A DNA stretch of 64,000 bases, from positions 80,232-144,231 of the forward strand of contig WYBC01000019.1 of assembly GCA_011526085.1 (NCBI GenBank). The letters run 5' to 3'. The DNA is from Lysobacter sp. (lineage in GTDB: Bacteria; Pseudomonadota; Gammaproteobacteria; Xanthomonadales; Xanthomonadaceae). Below the pieces are notes generated by a model. It had not been told where the DNA came from. It made no database searches and saw only the letters and a program-made list of their open reading frames with translations. Shown one piece after another: positions 9,780 to 19,156 of this stretch. Numbering within the stretch: the first letter of the stretch is position 1; every line of letters starts with the position of its first letter. The position numbers and the translations under genes are program-made.

Positions 9780-11115
9780 CGCGCCGACCGACCGCACGCC
9801 CATCGAGCGGGCGCGGCGGCGCCGGGGCGAAGCCGCGCCCCGCGACCGCACCGGGCTGCGCAACATGCAGCAGTTGATCCAGTTGCGCTGGATCGCGGTG
9901 ATGGGCCAGGTGCTCACGATCCTGGTGGTCCACTACGGCATCGGCATCGCGCTGCCGCTGCGCTGGATGCTCGGCGTGCTGCTCCTGCTCGCGCTGTTCA
10001 ACCTCGCCAGCCAGGTCTGGTGGAAACAGCGCGGGCACGTGTCGAACGCCGCGATCCTGGCCGGGCTGCTGGTCGACGTCGCCTCGCTGACGCTGCAGTT
10101 GCACTTCAGCGGCGGCATCACCAATCCGTTCGTGTTCCTGTACCTGCTGCAGGTCGCGCTGGGCACGGTGCTGCTGCGTTCGCCGGCCCCCTGGATCCTC
10201 GCCGGCGCGACCGGCCTGTGCGTCGCCGCGCTGATCATGCTGCCCTCGCCGATCGAAATCGCCGTGCATCCCGGCGGCGGCCTCGGCGACCACTACGTGC
10301 AGGGGCTGTTGATCTGCTTCCTGCTGCTGGCCGCGCTGCTGGTGGTGTTCATCAGCCGCATCGGCGGCATCCTGCGCGAACGCGACGCCCGCCTGGCCGA
10401 ACTGCGCCAGCGCGCCGCGGAAGAGGAACACATCGTGCGCATGGGCCTGCTCGCCTCCGGCGCCGCGCACGAACTGGGCACGCCGCTGGCGACGCTGTCG
10501 GTGATCCTCGGCGACTGGCGGCACCTGCCGACCTTCGAATCCGATCCGGAACTGTCGCACGATGTCGTCGAAATGCAGGCGCAGGTGGCGCGCTGCAAAT
10601 CGATCGTCACCAACATCCTGCTGGCCGCGGGCAAGACGCGCGCGGAAGCGCCGGTCGAGACAACCCTGCATGCACTGCTCGACGAGATGGCCGAGGAATG
10701 GCAGACGCTGCGCGGCCTCGCCGATTTCCGCTACCGCCGGAGTTGCGCCGAGAACCCGCGCATCGTCTCGGATGTCGGACTGCGGCAGATGGTGTTCAAC
10801 GTGCTCGACAACGCGCTGGAAGTCTCGCCCGGCTGGGTCTCGCTCGACGCCGATTGCCGCGACGGCCAGCTCGTCATCGAGATCGCCGACGACGGGCCGG
10901 GCTTCGTCACCGACGTGCTCGAACGCCTCGGCACGCCCTACAACTCGACCAAGGACCGACCCGGCGGCGGACTCGGCCTGTTCCTGTCGGTCAACGTCGC
11001 GCGTACGCTGGGCGGCACGCTGACCGCCCGCAACCGGCGCCAGGGCGGCGCGATCGTCACCATGACGCTGCCGCTGTCCGCCATCGCGCTCGAGGCGCAC
11101 GACGATGACCGATGA
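9715..11115 (+). CDS. regB: RegB/PrrB-like redox-sensing histidine kinase
   Basis: A 466-residue sensor kinase with six membrane helices (about 58-216), then a HisKA-type dimerisation domain with H252 in ASGAAHELGTPLATL, and an ATPase domain with N-box VLDNALE and G-box GGGLGLFL. The quinone-site motif of RegB, GGITNPF (133-139), sits between helices, and C294 in ARCKSI lies where RegB carries its redox cysteine. RegB/RegA pairs control respiratory oxidases by redox state. The start is uncertain: ATG 9715 overlaps SURF1, and downstream ATGs at 9730 or 9754 are possible. It overlaps regA by 11 nt. Confidence 0.88.
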   Translation: MSNEIMVDDRTSIMPARSPAADAPTDRTPIERARRRRGEAAPRDRTGLRNMQQLIQLRWIAVMGQVLTILVVHYGIGIALPLRWMLGVLLLLALFNLASQVWWKQRGHVSNAAILAGLLVDVASLTLQLHFSGGITNPFVFLYLLQVALGTVLLRSPAPWILAGATGLCVAALIMLPSPIEIAVHPGGGLGDHYVQGLLICFLLLAALLVVFISRIGGILRERDARLAELRQRAAEEEHIVRMGLLASGAAHELGTPLATLSVILGDWRHLPTFESDPELSHDVVEMQAQVARCKSIVTNILLAAGKTRAEAPVETTLHALLDEMAEEWQTLRGLADFRYRRSCAENPRIVSDVGLRQMVFNVLDNALEVSPGWVSLDADCRDGQLVIEIADDGPGFVTDVLERLGTPYNSTKDRPGGGLGLFLSVNVARTLGGTLTARNRRQGGAIVTMTLPLSAIALEAHDDDR

Positions 11116-11671
11116 ACGCACGAACGACGAACGCACGAAAGATCAACGCAGGCTCCTGATCGTCGAGGACGACGCCGCGTTCGCGCGCACGCTGGTGCGC
11201 TCGTTCGAACGCCGGGGCTACACCGTGCGCCACCTCAGCGGCGAAGACGGACTGACGGCGCTGCTCGACGACTTCGCACCGACCCACGCTGTGGTCGACC
11301 TCAAACTCGCCGGCAACGCCTCGGGCCTGTCCTGCGTGCAGGCGCTGCACGCCTGGGACCCCGACACCATCATCGTGGTGCTGACCGGTTACGCCAGCAT
11401 CGCGACCGCGGTCGAAGCGATCAAACTCGGCGCCCGCCACTACCTCGCCAAACCGTCGAACACCGACGACATCGAAGCCGCCTTCCAGCGCGCGGGCGGC
11501 GACACCGAAGTCGAACTGACCGACCGCAAGACCTCGATCAAGACCCTCGAGTGGGAACACATCCACGAAACCCTCGCCGAAAGCGGCTTCAACATCTCCG
11601 AAGCCGCCCGTCGCCTCGGGCTGCACCGCCGCACGCTTGCGCGGAAGCTGGAGAAGCGGCGGGTGAAGTGA
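11105..11671 (+). CDS. regA: RegA/PrrA/ActR-like response regulator with Fis-type HTH
   Basis: A 188-residue response regulator. The receiver domain begins RRLLIVEDD (about 16) with phosphoacceptor D65 in AVVDLKL, the switch Thr in VLTGYAS and K116 in LAKPS. A short linker leads to a C-terminal Fis-like helix-turn-helix (158-185, FNISEAARRLGLHRRTLARK), the layout of RegA. The first 14 residues are hydrophilic, so an internal start is possible. Cognate to the overlapping RegB-like kinase and next to cyoABCD, so oxidase control is the likely role. Confidence 0.9.
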   Translation: MTDERTNDERTKDQRRLLIVEDDAAFARTLVRSFERRGYTVRHLSGEDGLTALLDDFAPTHAVVDLKLAGNASGLSCVQALHAWDPDTIIVVLTGYASIATAVEAIKLGARHYLAKPSNTDDIEAAFQRAGGDTEVELTDRKTSIKTLEWEHIHETLAESGFNISEAARRLGLHRRTLARKLEKRRVK

Positions 11672-11689
11672 GGTCGCCGTTTGCTTCTG

Positions 11690-12250
11690 TCATTTGCCTC
11701 TGTCTTCCTTATACGAAAGACAGGCCTCCACCCACGCCTGCGCGGCGAGTTCATCGAGCGACGGGTCCGGACGCTCGACGCGTTCGAAATCGGCGAAGCA
11801 GCTGCCACCCTTGCCATCCAGAGCGCCGAGCTTGCCGCCGCACAGGCGCAGGGGTCGATCGATGGTGTCCCAACCTGTCTCGCATTCGATGCGGGTCTCG
11901 CTGCCGGGGCGACCGCAGATGCGGGTACGCCGCGCTTCGACAGGCGAAATCGCTTCAGCGATCACCCTGCCTTCGTAACTGTCGCCCGAGGCGAAGTACG
12001 ACCAGGTGCCGCAGATCCGCTTTCCGCGCTGCAGGAGCAGGTAGCGGCTGCACTGGTCCGGAGATTCGGTGCCTGCGCAGGACTGCCAGCTGCCCGCGAA
12101 CGACGCCGACTCACCGGCATTCGGTTTCGCGTCGACAGCCGCCGTCACCGGCAGTGAGGCAGGCGACGCCTGCGATACGGACTTCGCGCATCCGGAAGCA
12201 CCCGATACGAAGGCGAAAAGAACAACGATGCACGACAGCACCCGGATCAT
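11690..12250 (-). CDS. Hypothetical lipoprotein
   Basis: A 186-residue putative outer-membrane or periplasmic lipoprotein. The signal peptide MIRVLSCIVVLFAFVSGASGC ends in a lipobox with Cys21. The mature part is Cys-rich (SWQSCAGTES, DQCSRYL, KRICGTW, RICGRPG, RIECETG, GGSCF), suggesting several disulphides. I do not recognise a family. It converges with regA, and a tRNA-Gly gene lies upstream on the same strand. Confidence 0.75.
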   Translation of the reverse strand: MIRVLSCIVVLFAFVSGASGCAKSVSQASPASLPVTAAVDAKPNAGESASFAGSWQSCAGTESPDQCSRYLLLQRGKRICGTWSYFASGDSYEGRVIAEAISPVEARRTRICGRPGSETRIECETGWDTIDRPLRLCGGKLGALDGKGGSCFADFERVERPDPSLDELAAQAWVEACLSYKEDRGK

Positions 12251-12450
12251 GTTCCGACCACGTCCGACAAGACCCGGGGGTCGGGAGACAGGCCGACAAA
12301 AGCGGTGAGGGGCGAACCCTTCGACAGGCAAGCGGCGGGCTGTTTTTCGTTCACTTCGTCGATCCTCCTCATGAAGCCCCGTGGGCTCTGGAGGGGCGAC
12401 GCGACTTTGGCATCCGTCGCACGGGGGATGCAAGGAGCGGGCCCGTGACC

Positions 12451-12488
12451 TTAGAAACGACAACGGCGACCTTTGCGGGTCGCCGTTG
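12451..12488 (-). terminator. Terminator of the tRNA-Gly transcript
   Basis: A perfect 11-bp stem (12461-12471 with 12478-12488) with a 6-nt loop begins 7 nt past the tRNA 3' end on the minus strand. It is followed there by a T-containing stretch (TCGTTTCT). Confidence 0.75.
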
Positions 12489-12495
12489 CGGAATC

Positions 12496-12569
12496 TGGAG
12501 CGGGTGATGGGAATCGAACCCACGCTAGCAGCTTGGGAAGCTGCAGTTCTACCATTGAACTACACCCGC
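12496..12569 (-). tRNA. tRNA-Gly(CCC), CCA encoded
   Basis: A 74-nt cloverleaf on the minus strand. The 7-bp acceptor stem starts GCGGGTG and pairs with CACCCGC, followed by T and an encoded CCA. The D arm contains AGTTCAATGGTAGAACT, the T arm GTGGGTTCGATTCCCAT. The anticodon stem GCAGC/GCTGC encloses the loop TTCCCAA, giving anticodon CCC, which reads GGG. Confidence 0.95.
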
Positions 12570-12640
12570 GGATGCACCCAGTGTAGCGGGTGCGGTGGGC
12601 TCCGGGAACCGGGCGTGGCCCGGGCCGGAGCCCGTCGGCA

Positions 12641-14494
12641 TCAGAACTTCTTGCCGAAGGTGGCGAACAGGCTGGCGTCGTTGCCGTTGCCCTGCGCGGT
12701 GCCGATGCTGGCGCCGATGTCGGCGTCGAAGCCGAACAGTTCGGTGCGGGCGCCCAGCACTGCGGTCACGTAGCTGTCGTCGAACTCCAGGCCGGGAACG
12801 GCGTAGGGCAGGCTGCCGGCGATCGACTGCGCGCGGGCGAAGACTTCGCTCGGGGCGTCCTCGTGTTCCTTGTCCCAGGTGACGCGGGCGTAGGGCGCGA
12901 GGTGGTCGTTGATCTCGTAGCTGGCCTGCCAGCCGAGGCTGGTGATCAGCGAGTCGTAGCTCTGGTCCGAGTAGGCCAGCGAGGTGGCGAGGGTCGGCTG
13001 GTCTTCGGCGTAACCGTCGACATCGATGCGCTGCACCAGGATGCTGGCCACCGGGCCGTGGGTCAGCTGATCGCGCTGGAAGTTCATGCCGGCGTTGACG
13101 CCGAAGGTGAGGTTGCTGCCGTCCGGCGAGCCGCTGTGGCTGCGCAGGGCCGGGCCGAGCCACACGTCGCGGTTCACGTCGTAGCGCAGTTGGGTGTAGC
13201 TGAGCTGGGCGTTGGCCCACAGGCGCTCGCCGTACCAGCCGCCGAAGCCGCCGAGGGTGAGGTCGGTCTGGTCGAAATCGCCGCGACGCTGGCCGAAGTC
13301 CTGGGCGTTGCGGCCGAAGCCGCCGAAGGCGCCGTAGACGAAGTTGCCGCTGGTCCAGTCGACGCCGCCGCTGATCGACGGGCCGATGCCGTCGTACAGG
13401 TCGCCGCCTTCGTAACGCTGGAAGTCGGCGCGGGTGTCCACCCACCAGCGCATGCCGTCACCCGCGGGCTTGCCGGCGAGATGCGCCGAGACGCGGTCGG
13501 CGCGGGCGCGACCGACCACACCGGCCGAGTGGCCGAGGATCTGGTTCTGGCGCGGGGCTTCGAGCACCGACACCACGTACTGGGCCAGGATCTGGTGCGC
13601 GCGGCTGGTCGGGTGCACGCCGTCGGCGAACAGGTAGGTGTTCGGCGCGTCCGGGGTGACGTAGCTGGTCGGGTTGCAGGTCAGCGAGTTCGCGGTGATC
13701 TGCGGCTGGCAGGCGGTGCCGGTGATGTTGGTGAAGCCGTAGGCGCCCGGGTTCGCGGTGATTTCGCGGATCAGGGTGAAGGTGTCGATCGGGATCACGC
13801 GCAGGTTGTTGGTGGCGAGGCCGCCGAACAGTGCGGTGTTGTAGTTGATGGTCAGCGCGGTGCCGGTGGCCTGCGCGGTCGCGCCCTGGGCGCGGAACGC
13901 CGGGGTGATGCCGAGGTCCGGAATGGTCGGGACCAGGATGTAGCGGGCGCCGGCATTCTGCAGCGTGCCGACCATGCCAATCTGCGAAGCGACGGCCGAG
14001 GCGATGGTGGTGGTCGGATTGGCGCCGGCGTTGGTGATCGCGAACAGATCGTTCGCGCCGCCCCACACCGTGTACAGCGCGCGGCTGTCGGCGCGGCCGC
14101 CGTTGGCGGTGAGGTAGTTGGTGAGCTGGGTGGTCATCGCGGGGATCGGACCCAGCGCGCCGGTGCTGTTGGTGCCGACGCGGGCGCCGCCGGCGGCGTA
14201 GTTGGTGCCGGTCTGGCCGTTGCCGTTGGGGTCGGCGCGGGTGCCGTAGAAGTCGGCGAGGTACTGCGACCACACGAAGCCCGGGTTGGTGGTGAACTGG
14301 CCGGTGACGGGGCGGACGCTCGCCGGCAGCAGCGGGCGGAAGAAGCCGCTGTCGGTCAGGCTGTCGCCGAAGAACACGGTCTGCGAATACGGGCCTGCGG
14401 CGGAGGCCGGCGCGGCGATCGCGGCGGTGGCGGCGAGCACGGCGACGGAAAGAAGATTGCGGATGGGCCGCTTGGCCCCACGGTTGGACGACAT
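12641..14494 (-). CDS. GDSL/SGNH esterase autotransporter (EstA-like)
   Basis: A 617-residue type V autotransporter. Signal peptide 1-32 (cut after PASA), then an SGNH hydrolase passenger: block I FFGDSLTDSG with nucleophile Ser45, block II Gly in YAAGGARVG, block III Asn in WGGANDLF, and block V DGVHP near 289-293 supplying Asp and His. The C-terminal domain, from about 360, is an autotransporter beta-barrel ending in F (FATFGKKF), the outer-membrane insertion signal. The upstream in-frame extension to 14605 lacks export features, so I start at ATG 14494. EstA-type proteins hydrolyse short-chain and lipid esters at the cell surface. Confidence 0.93.
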   Translation of the reverse strand: MSSNRGAKRPIRNLLSVAVLAATAAIAAPASAAGPYSQTVFFGDSLTDSGFFRPLLPASVRPVTGQFTTNPGFVWSQYLADFYGTRADPNGNGQTGTNYAAGGARVGTNSTGALGPIPAMTTQLTNYLTANGGRADSRALYTVWGGANDLFAITNAGANPTTTIASAVASQIGMVGTLQNAGARYILVPTIPDLGITPAFRAQGATAQATGTALTINYNTALFGGLATNNLRVIPIDTFTLIREITANPGAYGFTNITGTACQPQITANSLTCNPTSYVTPDAPNTYLFADGVHPTSRAHQILAQYVVSVLEAPRQNQILGHSAGVVGRARADRVSAHLAGKPAGDGMRWWVDTRADFQRYEGGDLYDGIGPSISGGVDWTSGNFVYGAFGGFGRNAQDFGQRRGDFDQTDLTLGGFGGWYGERLWANAQLSYTQLRYDVNRDVWLGPALRSHSGSPDGSNLTFGVNAGMNFQRDQLTHGPVASILVQRIDVDGYAEDQPTLATSLAYSDQSYDSLITSLGWQASYEINDHLAPYARVTWDKEHEDAPSEVFARAQSIAGSLPYAVPGLEFDDSYVTAVLGARTELFGFDADIGASIGTAQGNGNDASLFATFGKKF

Positions 14495-14676
14495 GGATCC
14501 CACTCCCGGACTGGTGGAAAAACTGGAAGAAAATACGGAAAACCCACGGCGCTCTGTGCGATACGGCGCCGGATGGTGGCCGCATCGTTTCACGAAGGCT
14601 TTCATGACTCAAGTGTGACAGGGCATGGTCGGGCACCCCCGCCGCCCGCGGCGGCGGTTCGGCCTAGAATCCTTCC

Positions 14677-14877
14677 ATGGATATCCGACTGAATGGCGAT
14701 GCCCTCGCCCTGCCCGCCCCCTGCACCCTCGCCGAACTGCTCGCCACCCAGGGCCTGGCCGGCCGCCGGGTGGCGGTGGAAGTGAACGGGGAAATCATCC
14801 CCCGCGGCCGCCACGCCGATCATCCGCTCGCCGAGGGCGATGTGGTCGAGATCGTTCACGCCCTCGGAGGCGGCTGA
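14677..14877 (+). CDS. thiS: Sulfur carrier protein ThiS
   Basis: A 66-residue beta-grasp protein ending in GGG (HALGGG), the C-terminal Gly-Gly that is thiocarboxylated. N-terminal MDIRLNGD and EGDVVEIVH are typical. It supplies sulfur for the thiazole of thiamine with ThiG, which follows about 155 nt downstream. Confidence 0.95.
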   Translation: MDIRLNGDALALPAPCTLAELLATQGLAGRRVAVEVNGEIIPRGRHADHPLAEGDVVEIVHALGGG

Positions 14878-14942
14878 GCGCATGCATCCGGCCGATGCCG
14901 GGATGGCACAGGGTTTGGCGTCGGGAGGGACTGCCGTGGTTT

Positions 14943-14967
14943 GTCGCGACTTGCGTCGCTCCTACAG
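14943..14967. repeat. REP-like palindrome, single arm
   Basis: Lies in the thiS-thiG gap. This 25-bp unit (GTCGCGACTTGCGTCGCTCC plus TACAG) matches the right arm of the paired palindromes at 39813-39918 and 61792-61864, allowing a few differences. Here it occurs as a monomer. Confidence 0.75.
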
Positions 14968-15032
14968 GTGCTCCAGAACGTTCGCCGTGACCGGGGCGTC
15001 CGCTCGGCGCGGCGATGCGCGATAATCCCGCG

Positions 15033-15830
15033 ATGACCGCACCCCATGCTTACGACGACGCGCTCGTCATCGCCGGCAAGACCTACCGCTCGCGCCTGTT
15101 GACCGGTACCGGCAAATTCAAGGATCTCGACGAAACCCGACTGGCGACCGAGGCCGCCGCCGCCGAGATCGTCACCGTCGCCATCCGCCGCACGAACATC
15201 GGCCAGACGCCCGGCGAGCCGAACCTGCTCGACGTGCTGCCGCCGGACCGTTACACCATCCTGCCCAACACCGCCGGCTGCTACACCGCCGACGATGCCG
15301 TGCGCACCTGCCGGCTCGCGCGCGAACTGCTCGACGGCCACACGCTCGTGAAGCTCGAAGTGCTGGGCGACACCCGCACCCTGTTCCCCGACGTGGTGCA
15401 GACGCTGCAGGCCGCGGAGACCCTGGTCGCCGACGGCTTCGACGTGATGGTCTACACCAGCGACGACCCGATCCTGGCCAAGCGCCTGGAAGAGATCGGC
15501 TGCTGCGCGGTGATGCCGCTGGCCGCGCCGATCGGCTCGGGCCTCGGCATCCAGAACCGGTACAACCTGCTGGAGATCGTCGAGAACGCGAAGGTGCCGA
15601 TCCTGGTCGACGCCGGCGTCGGCACCGCCTCGGATGCCGCCATCGCGATGGAACTGGGCTGCGACGGCGTGCTGATGAACACCGCGATCGCGGGCGCGAA
15701 GGATCCGGTTCGGATGGCGCTGGCGATGAAGCTCGCGATCGAAGCCGGCCGCCACGCTTTCCTGTCCGGCCGCATCCCACGCAAGCGCTTCGCCTCGGCG
15801 TCGTCGCCGGTGGACGGGCTGATCGGATGA
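15033..15830 (+). CDS. thiG: Thiazole synthase ThiG
   Basis: A 265-residue TIM-barrel enzyme that makes the thiazole phosphate of thiamine from deoxyxylulose phosphate, dehydroglycine and ThiS thiocarboxylate. Visible motifs are [27 protein letters not shown], the Schiff-base lysine in VKLEVLGD, and phosphate-binding [11 protein letters not shown] and LMNTAIA. The start at 15033 is preferred over 15015 because MTAPH begins at normal homolog length. The stop overlaps trmB by 4 nt. Confidence 0.95.
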   Translation: MTAPHAYDDALVIAGKTYRSRLLTGTGKFKDLDETRLATEAAAAEIVTVAIRRTNIGQTPGEPNLLDVLPPDRYTILPNTAGCYTADDAVRTCRLARELLDGHTLVKLEVLGDTRTLFPDVVQTLQAAETLVADGFDVMVYTSDDPILAKRLEEIGCCAVMPLAAPIGSGLGIQNRYNLLEIVENAKVPILVDAGVGTASDAAIAMELGCDGVLMNTAIAGAKDPVRMALAMKLAIEAGRHAFLSGRIPRKRFASASSPVDGLIG

Positions 15831-16606
15831 CGGGCGCGATTCGCCCACCGCAGGAGACCGATGCGGCGCGCGCGCACGACCAGCCATTCACGGTCGAACC
15901 CGGACAACGCAAGATCCGCAGCTTCGTGCTGCGCCAGGGGCGCTTCAGCCCGGCGCAGCAGCGTGCATTCGATGAACTGTGGCCGCGGTTCGGGCTGGAC
16001 TATGCCGCCGGTCCGCGCGACTACGACGCCGTGTTCGGCCGCACCGCGCTGCGGGTGGTCGAGATCGGCTTCGGCAACGGCGAAGCGCTGCGCTTCGCCG
16101 CGAAGCAGGATCCGTCCCGCGATTACATCGGCATCGAAGTGCATGCGCCCGGGGTCGGCCGGCTGCTGAACTGGCTGGCGGCGGATGCCAGCGATCATGT
16201 CCGCGTCTATCGTCACGACGCGGTGGAAGTGCTCGAACACGACATCGCCGACGGCAGCCTCGACGAAATCCGCATCTATTTCCCCGACCCCTGGCACAAG
16301 AAGCGTCATAACAAGCGTCGGCTGGTACAGCCCGAATTCGCCGCGCTGCTGGCGCGCAAGCTGCGCATCGGCGGACGCCTGCATCTGGCCACCGACTGGG
16401 AAGCCTACGCCGAACACATGTGGGACGTGCTCGACGCCACGCCGGGCCTGCGCAACGTCGCCGGCGCGCGCGGCGCGGTCCCGCGACCGGAATGGCGGCC
16501 GCAGACGCATTTCGAGACCCGCGGCCAGAAGCTCGGCCACGGCGTGTGGGATCTTCTGTACGACCGCATCGACGACGGCGACACGCCCGACGCACGCAGC
16601 GACTGA
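15827..16606 (+). CDS. trmB: tRNA (guanine-N7)-methyltransferase TrmB
   Basis: A 259-residue SAM-dependent methyltransferase that makes m7G46 in tRNAs. SAM motif I is [10 protein letters not shown] (around 83). The signature [14 protein letters not shown] lies near 153, and the catalytic-domain motif [14 protein letters not shown] follows. The N-terminal 35 residues are variable. It overlaps thiG, consistent with a thiS-thiG-trmB unit. Confidence 0.95.
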   Translation: MTGAIRPPQETDAARAHDQPFTVEPGQRKIRSFVLRQGRFSPAQQRAFDELWPRFGLDYAAGPRDYDAVFGRTALRVVEIGFGNGEALRFAAKQDPSRDYIGIEVHAPGVGRLLNWLAADASDHVRVYRHDAVEVLEHDIADGSLDEIRIYFPDPWHKKRHNKRRLVQPEFAALLARKLRIGGRLHLATDWEAYAEHMWDVLDATPGLRNVAGARGAVPRPEWRPQTHFETRGQKLGHGVWDLLYDRIDDGDTPDARSD

Positions 16607-16608
16607 CG

Positions 16609-18450
16609 ATGGAGAACGCACTCACCCTCACCAGCGATATGCAGCTCGTCCTCGGGCTGACGGTGCTGACGATGGTGTTGTTCCTGTTCGAGCGCATCCG
16701 CGCCGACGTGGTCGCGCTGGTGGTGCTGGTGCTGCTGGGCCTCACCGGGCTGGTGCCACGCGAAGACCTGTACAACGGCCTCGCGGGCAACGCGGTGATC
16801 AGCGTGATCGCGACCATGATCCTCGGCGCCGGCCTCGACCGCACCGGCGCGCTCAACCGTCTCGCCGCATGGCTGCTGCGCCGCGCGGACGGCGTCGAGC
16901 AGCGGCTGATCCTGTTCACGTCCGCGATCGCCGGGCTGAACTCCTCGGTGATGCAGAATCCGTCGGTGATGGCGCTGTATCTGCCGGTGGCCTCGCGGCT
17001 GTCCTCGCGCACCGGCCTGCCGCTGTCGCGGCTGCTGCTGCCGATCGCGGCGGCGATCGTGATGGGCGGCGGCCTGACCATGGTCGGCAACTCGCCGCTG
17101 ATCCTGCTCAACGATCTGCTGGTCTCGGCCAACAACAGCCTGCCGTCCGGCCTGATGACGCTGAAACCACTGCCGATGTTCGCGCCACTGCCGATCGGCC
17201 TGGCGCTGCTGGCCGCGGGGCTGGCGTATTTCCATTTCTTCGGCGGCCAGCGCCTGCACGAAAACGCCGCCGACGCCGGCGTCACCCCGGCGCGCACCGA
17301 AACCTATTTCGCCACCGCCTACGGCATCGAAGGCGAGGTCTACGAACTCACCGTCACCGCCGACAGTCCGCTGGTGGGGATGTCGCTGCGCGAGACCGAA
17401 GACCTGCACGACGCCCCGCTGATCCTGGCCCTGAAGACCGGCAACGAATCGCGCCTGGCGCCGCCGGGCGACGCACGCATCTGGGTCGGCAGCGTGCTCG
17501 GCGTGATGGGCGCGCGGCCGGCGATCGCCGACTTCGCGCAGAACCGCTTCCTGCGCATCAGCGCGCGGCTGCGCGAGTTCGCCGATCTGTTCAATCCCGC
17601 GCGCGCCGGCATTTCCGAAGCGGTGATCCCGCCCACCTCGACCTTCATCGGCAAGACCGCGACCCAGCTGAAACTGCGCCGCCAGCACAACCTGCGCCTG
17701 CTCGCGATCAACCGCGACAAGCAGGTGCTGCGCGAGAACGTGCGCGAGCAGCCGCTGCGCGCCGGCGACCTGCTGGTGCTGCACAGCATCTGGACCGACC
17801 TGGCGCAGGCCGCGAGCAATCGCGACTTCGTGCCGGTGACCGACTATCCGAAGGCCGAGCAGCGTCCGCACAAGTTCAAGATCGCGATGACGATCTTCGG
17901 GATCACGATGCTGATCGCGCTGTCGTCGCGCATCCCCGCGTCGCTGGCGCTGATGACCGGCGTCGCCGGCATGCTGATCACCGGCGTGCTGAAGATGGAC
18001 GAGGCCTACGCCGCGATCAACTGGAAGACCGTGTTCCTGATGGCCTGCCTGATTCCGCTGGGCTGGGCGATGGATTCCAGCGGCGCCGCGGCCTGGGTCG
18101 CGGCGCACACGCTGGACCGCCTGCCCGAAGGCACGCCGCACTGGCTGATCGAGATCTCCGTCGGCCTGCTCACCACCGCGTTCTCGCTGGTGATCAGCCA
18201 TGTCGGCGCGACGATCGTCATGGTGCCGATCGCGATCAATCTCGCGCTCGCCGCCGGCAGCGACCCCACCGCGTTCGCGCTGATCGTGGCGCTGTCGGCG
18301 TCGAACAATTTCATGACCGCGTCCAACCCGGTGATGTCGATGATCACCGGTCCGGCGGGTTACACCGCCAAGGAGCTGTGGAAGGTCGGCGGCCCGCTCA
18401 GCCTGCTCTACACCGGCATCGTGGTGCTGGTGGTGAACCTGATGTTCTGA
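16609..18450 (+). CDS. SLC13-type permease with RCK_C (TrkA-C) domains
   Basis: A 613-residue membrane protein. Two sets of helices (about 10-215 and 425-610) flank a soluble insert (about 240-410) containing two RCK_C-like regulatory domains (EVYELTVTADSPLVGMSLRE and the segment starting PPTSTFIGKTATQLKL). Helix-hairpin motifs SSVMQNPSVMALYLP and SASNNFMTASNPVMS fit the divalent anion:Na+ symporter family. Proteins of this build carry anions such as sulfate or dicarboxylates; the substrate here is unknown. ATG 16609 starts 3 nt after the trmB stop. Confidence 0.88.
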   Translation: MENALTLTSDMQLVLGLTVLTMVLFLFERIRADVVALVVLVLLGLTGLVPREDLYNGLAGNAVISVIATMILGAGLDRTGALNRLAAWLLRRADGVEQRLILFTSAIAGLNSSVMQNPSVMALYLPVASRLSSRTGLPLSRLLLPIAAAIVMGGGLTMVGNSPLILLNDLLVSANNSLPSGLMTLKPLPMFAPLPIGLALLAAGLAYFHFFGGQRLHENAADAGVTPARTETYFATAYGIEGEVYELTVTADSPLVGMSLRETEDLHDAPLILALKTGNESRLAPPGDARIWVGSVLGVMGARPAIADFAQNRFLRISARLREFADLFNPARAGISEAVIPPTSTFIGKTATQLKLRRQHNLRLLAINRDKQVLRENVREQPLRAGDLLVLHSIWTDLAQAASNRDFVPVTDYPKAEQRPHKFKIAMTIFGITMLIALSSRIPASLALMTGVAGMLITGVLKMDEAYAAINWKTVFLMACLIPLGWAMDSSGAAAWVAAHTLDRLPEGTPHWLIEISVGLLTTAFSLVISHVGATIVMVPIAINLALAAGSDPTAFALIVALSASNNFMTASNPVMSMITGPAGYTAKELWKVGGPLSLLYTGIVVLVVNLMF

Positions 18451-18628
18451 CCGGCGCCGAAGCCGTTTTCCGGTCGCGCGACCGCCCCGGCCCGGACCGC
18501 CGGCTACCGGCCGCCATGGGTTTGGCGTAACCTCGGCAGGCATCGAAAAGAGGCAAATTGCAGGTCTCAGCACGGGTGCCTCCCAGGCATCCAGCCCGAT
18601 CATCTTCGGACGACAAGGAGCAATCGCC

Positions 18629-19156
18629 ATGACGACTTCCGCCTCATCCCCCGTCGCATCGCCCACCGGGATCGGTGGACGCATGCTGCATCTGCTCGGG
18701 CAGATCCACGGACGCGCCGATCTTGCGCCGGCCCGGATCGAGGCCATGACCGGCCTGCCGGTCGTCTTCGATCCCGAAAACGCGAACCGCTACGGCGTCG
18801 GTACGCCGCTCGACGATGGCTGGGCCTGCAACCTCGCCTCGATTCCGGAACTCGGCGGCGGTCCGCCGAAGCGCCTGGTCTTCTCCTACGACGATCTGCG
18901 CCAAAGGCAGGATGCGACCGTGCCGGCGTCCGCGCCGGCATTCGACGACTTCGCGCGCGAACTGCGCGATGCCGGCTATGCGCAGAGCGTCGTCCACGGG
19001 CCGCGCGGCGCGATCTGGAGCCACCGGTTCGTCCGCGACGGCGTTGCGGTGGATGTCCACACCGAACGAGAGAACCCGGCGGCCGATCCCATCGTCGTCC
19101 GCATCTCGCGCATCGTCGTCGATGCCTCCAGCGCGACGGAGGTGGGCCATGGCTGA
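18629..19156 (+). CDS. Putative immunity/adaptor protein for the adjacent XVIPCD effector (copy 1)
   Basis: A 175-residue soluble protein with no signal peptide, preceded by a good ribosome-binding site (ACAAGGAG). I do not recognise a family, but it is a clear paralogue of the protein at 21181. Shared blocks are LAPARIEAMTGLPVVFDP against IAPARIEQLTGIPVEFNP, and DGWACNLASIPE against DAWAYNLVSLPE. Each copy sits directly upstream of an HExxH protein with an XVIPCD-like tail; here the genes overlap by 8 nt. This conserved pairing suggests cognate immunity. A cytosolic immunity protein would fit a cytosolic toxin target. A chaperone or secretion adaptor is the alternative. Confidence 0.65.
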   Translation: MTTSASSPVASPTGIGGRMLHLLGQIHGRADLAPARIEAMTGLPVVFDPENANRYGVGTPLDDGWACNLASIPELGGGPPKRLVFSYDDLRQRQDATVPASAPAFDDFARELRDAGYAQSVVHGPRGAIWSHRFVRDGVAVDVHTERENPAADPIVVRISRIVVDASSATEVGHG

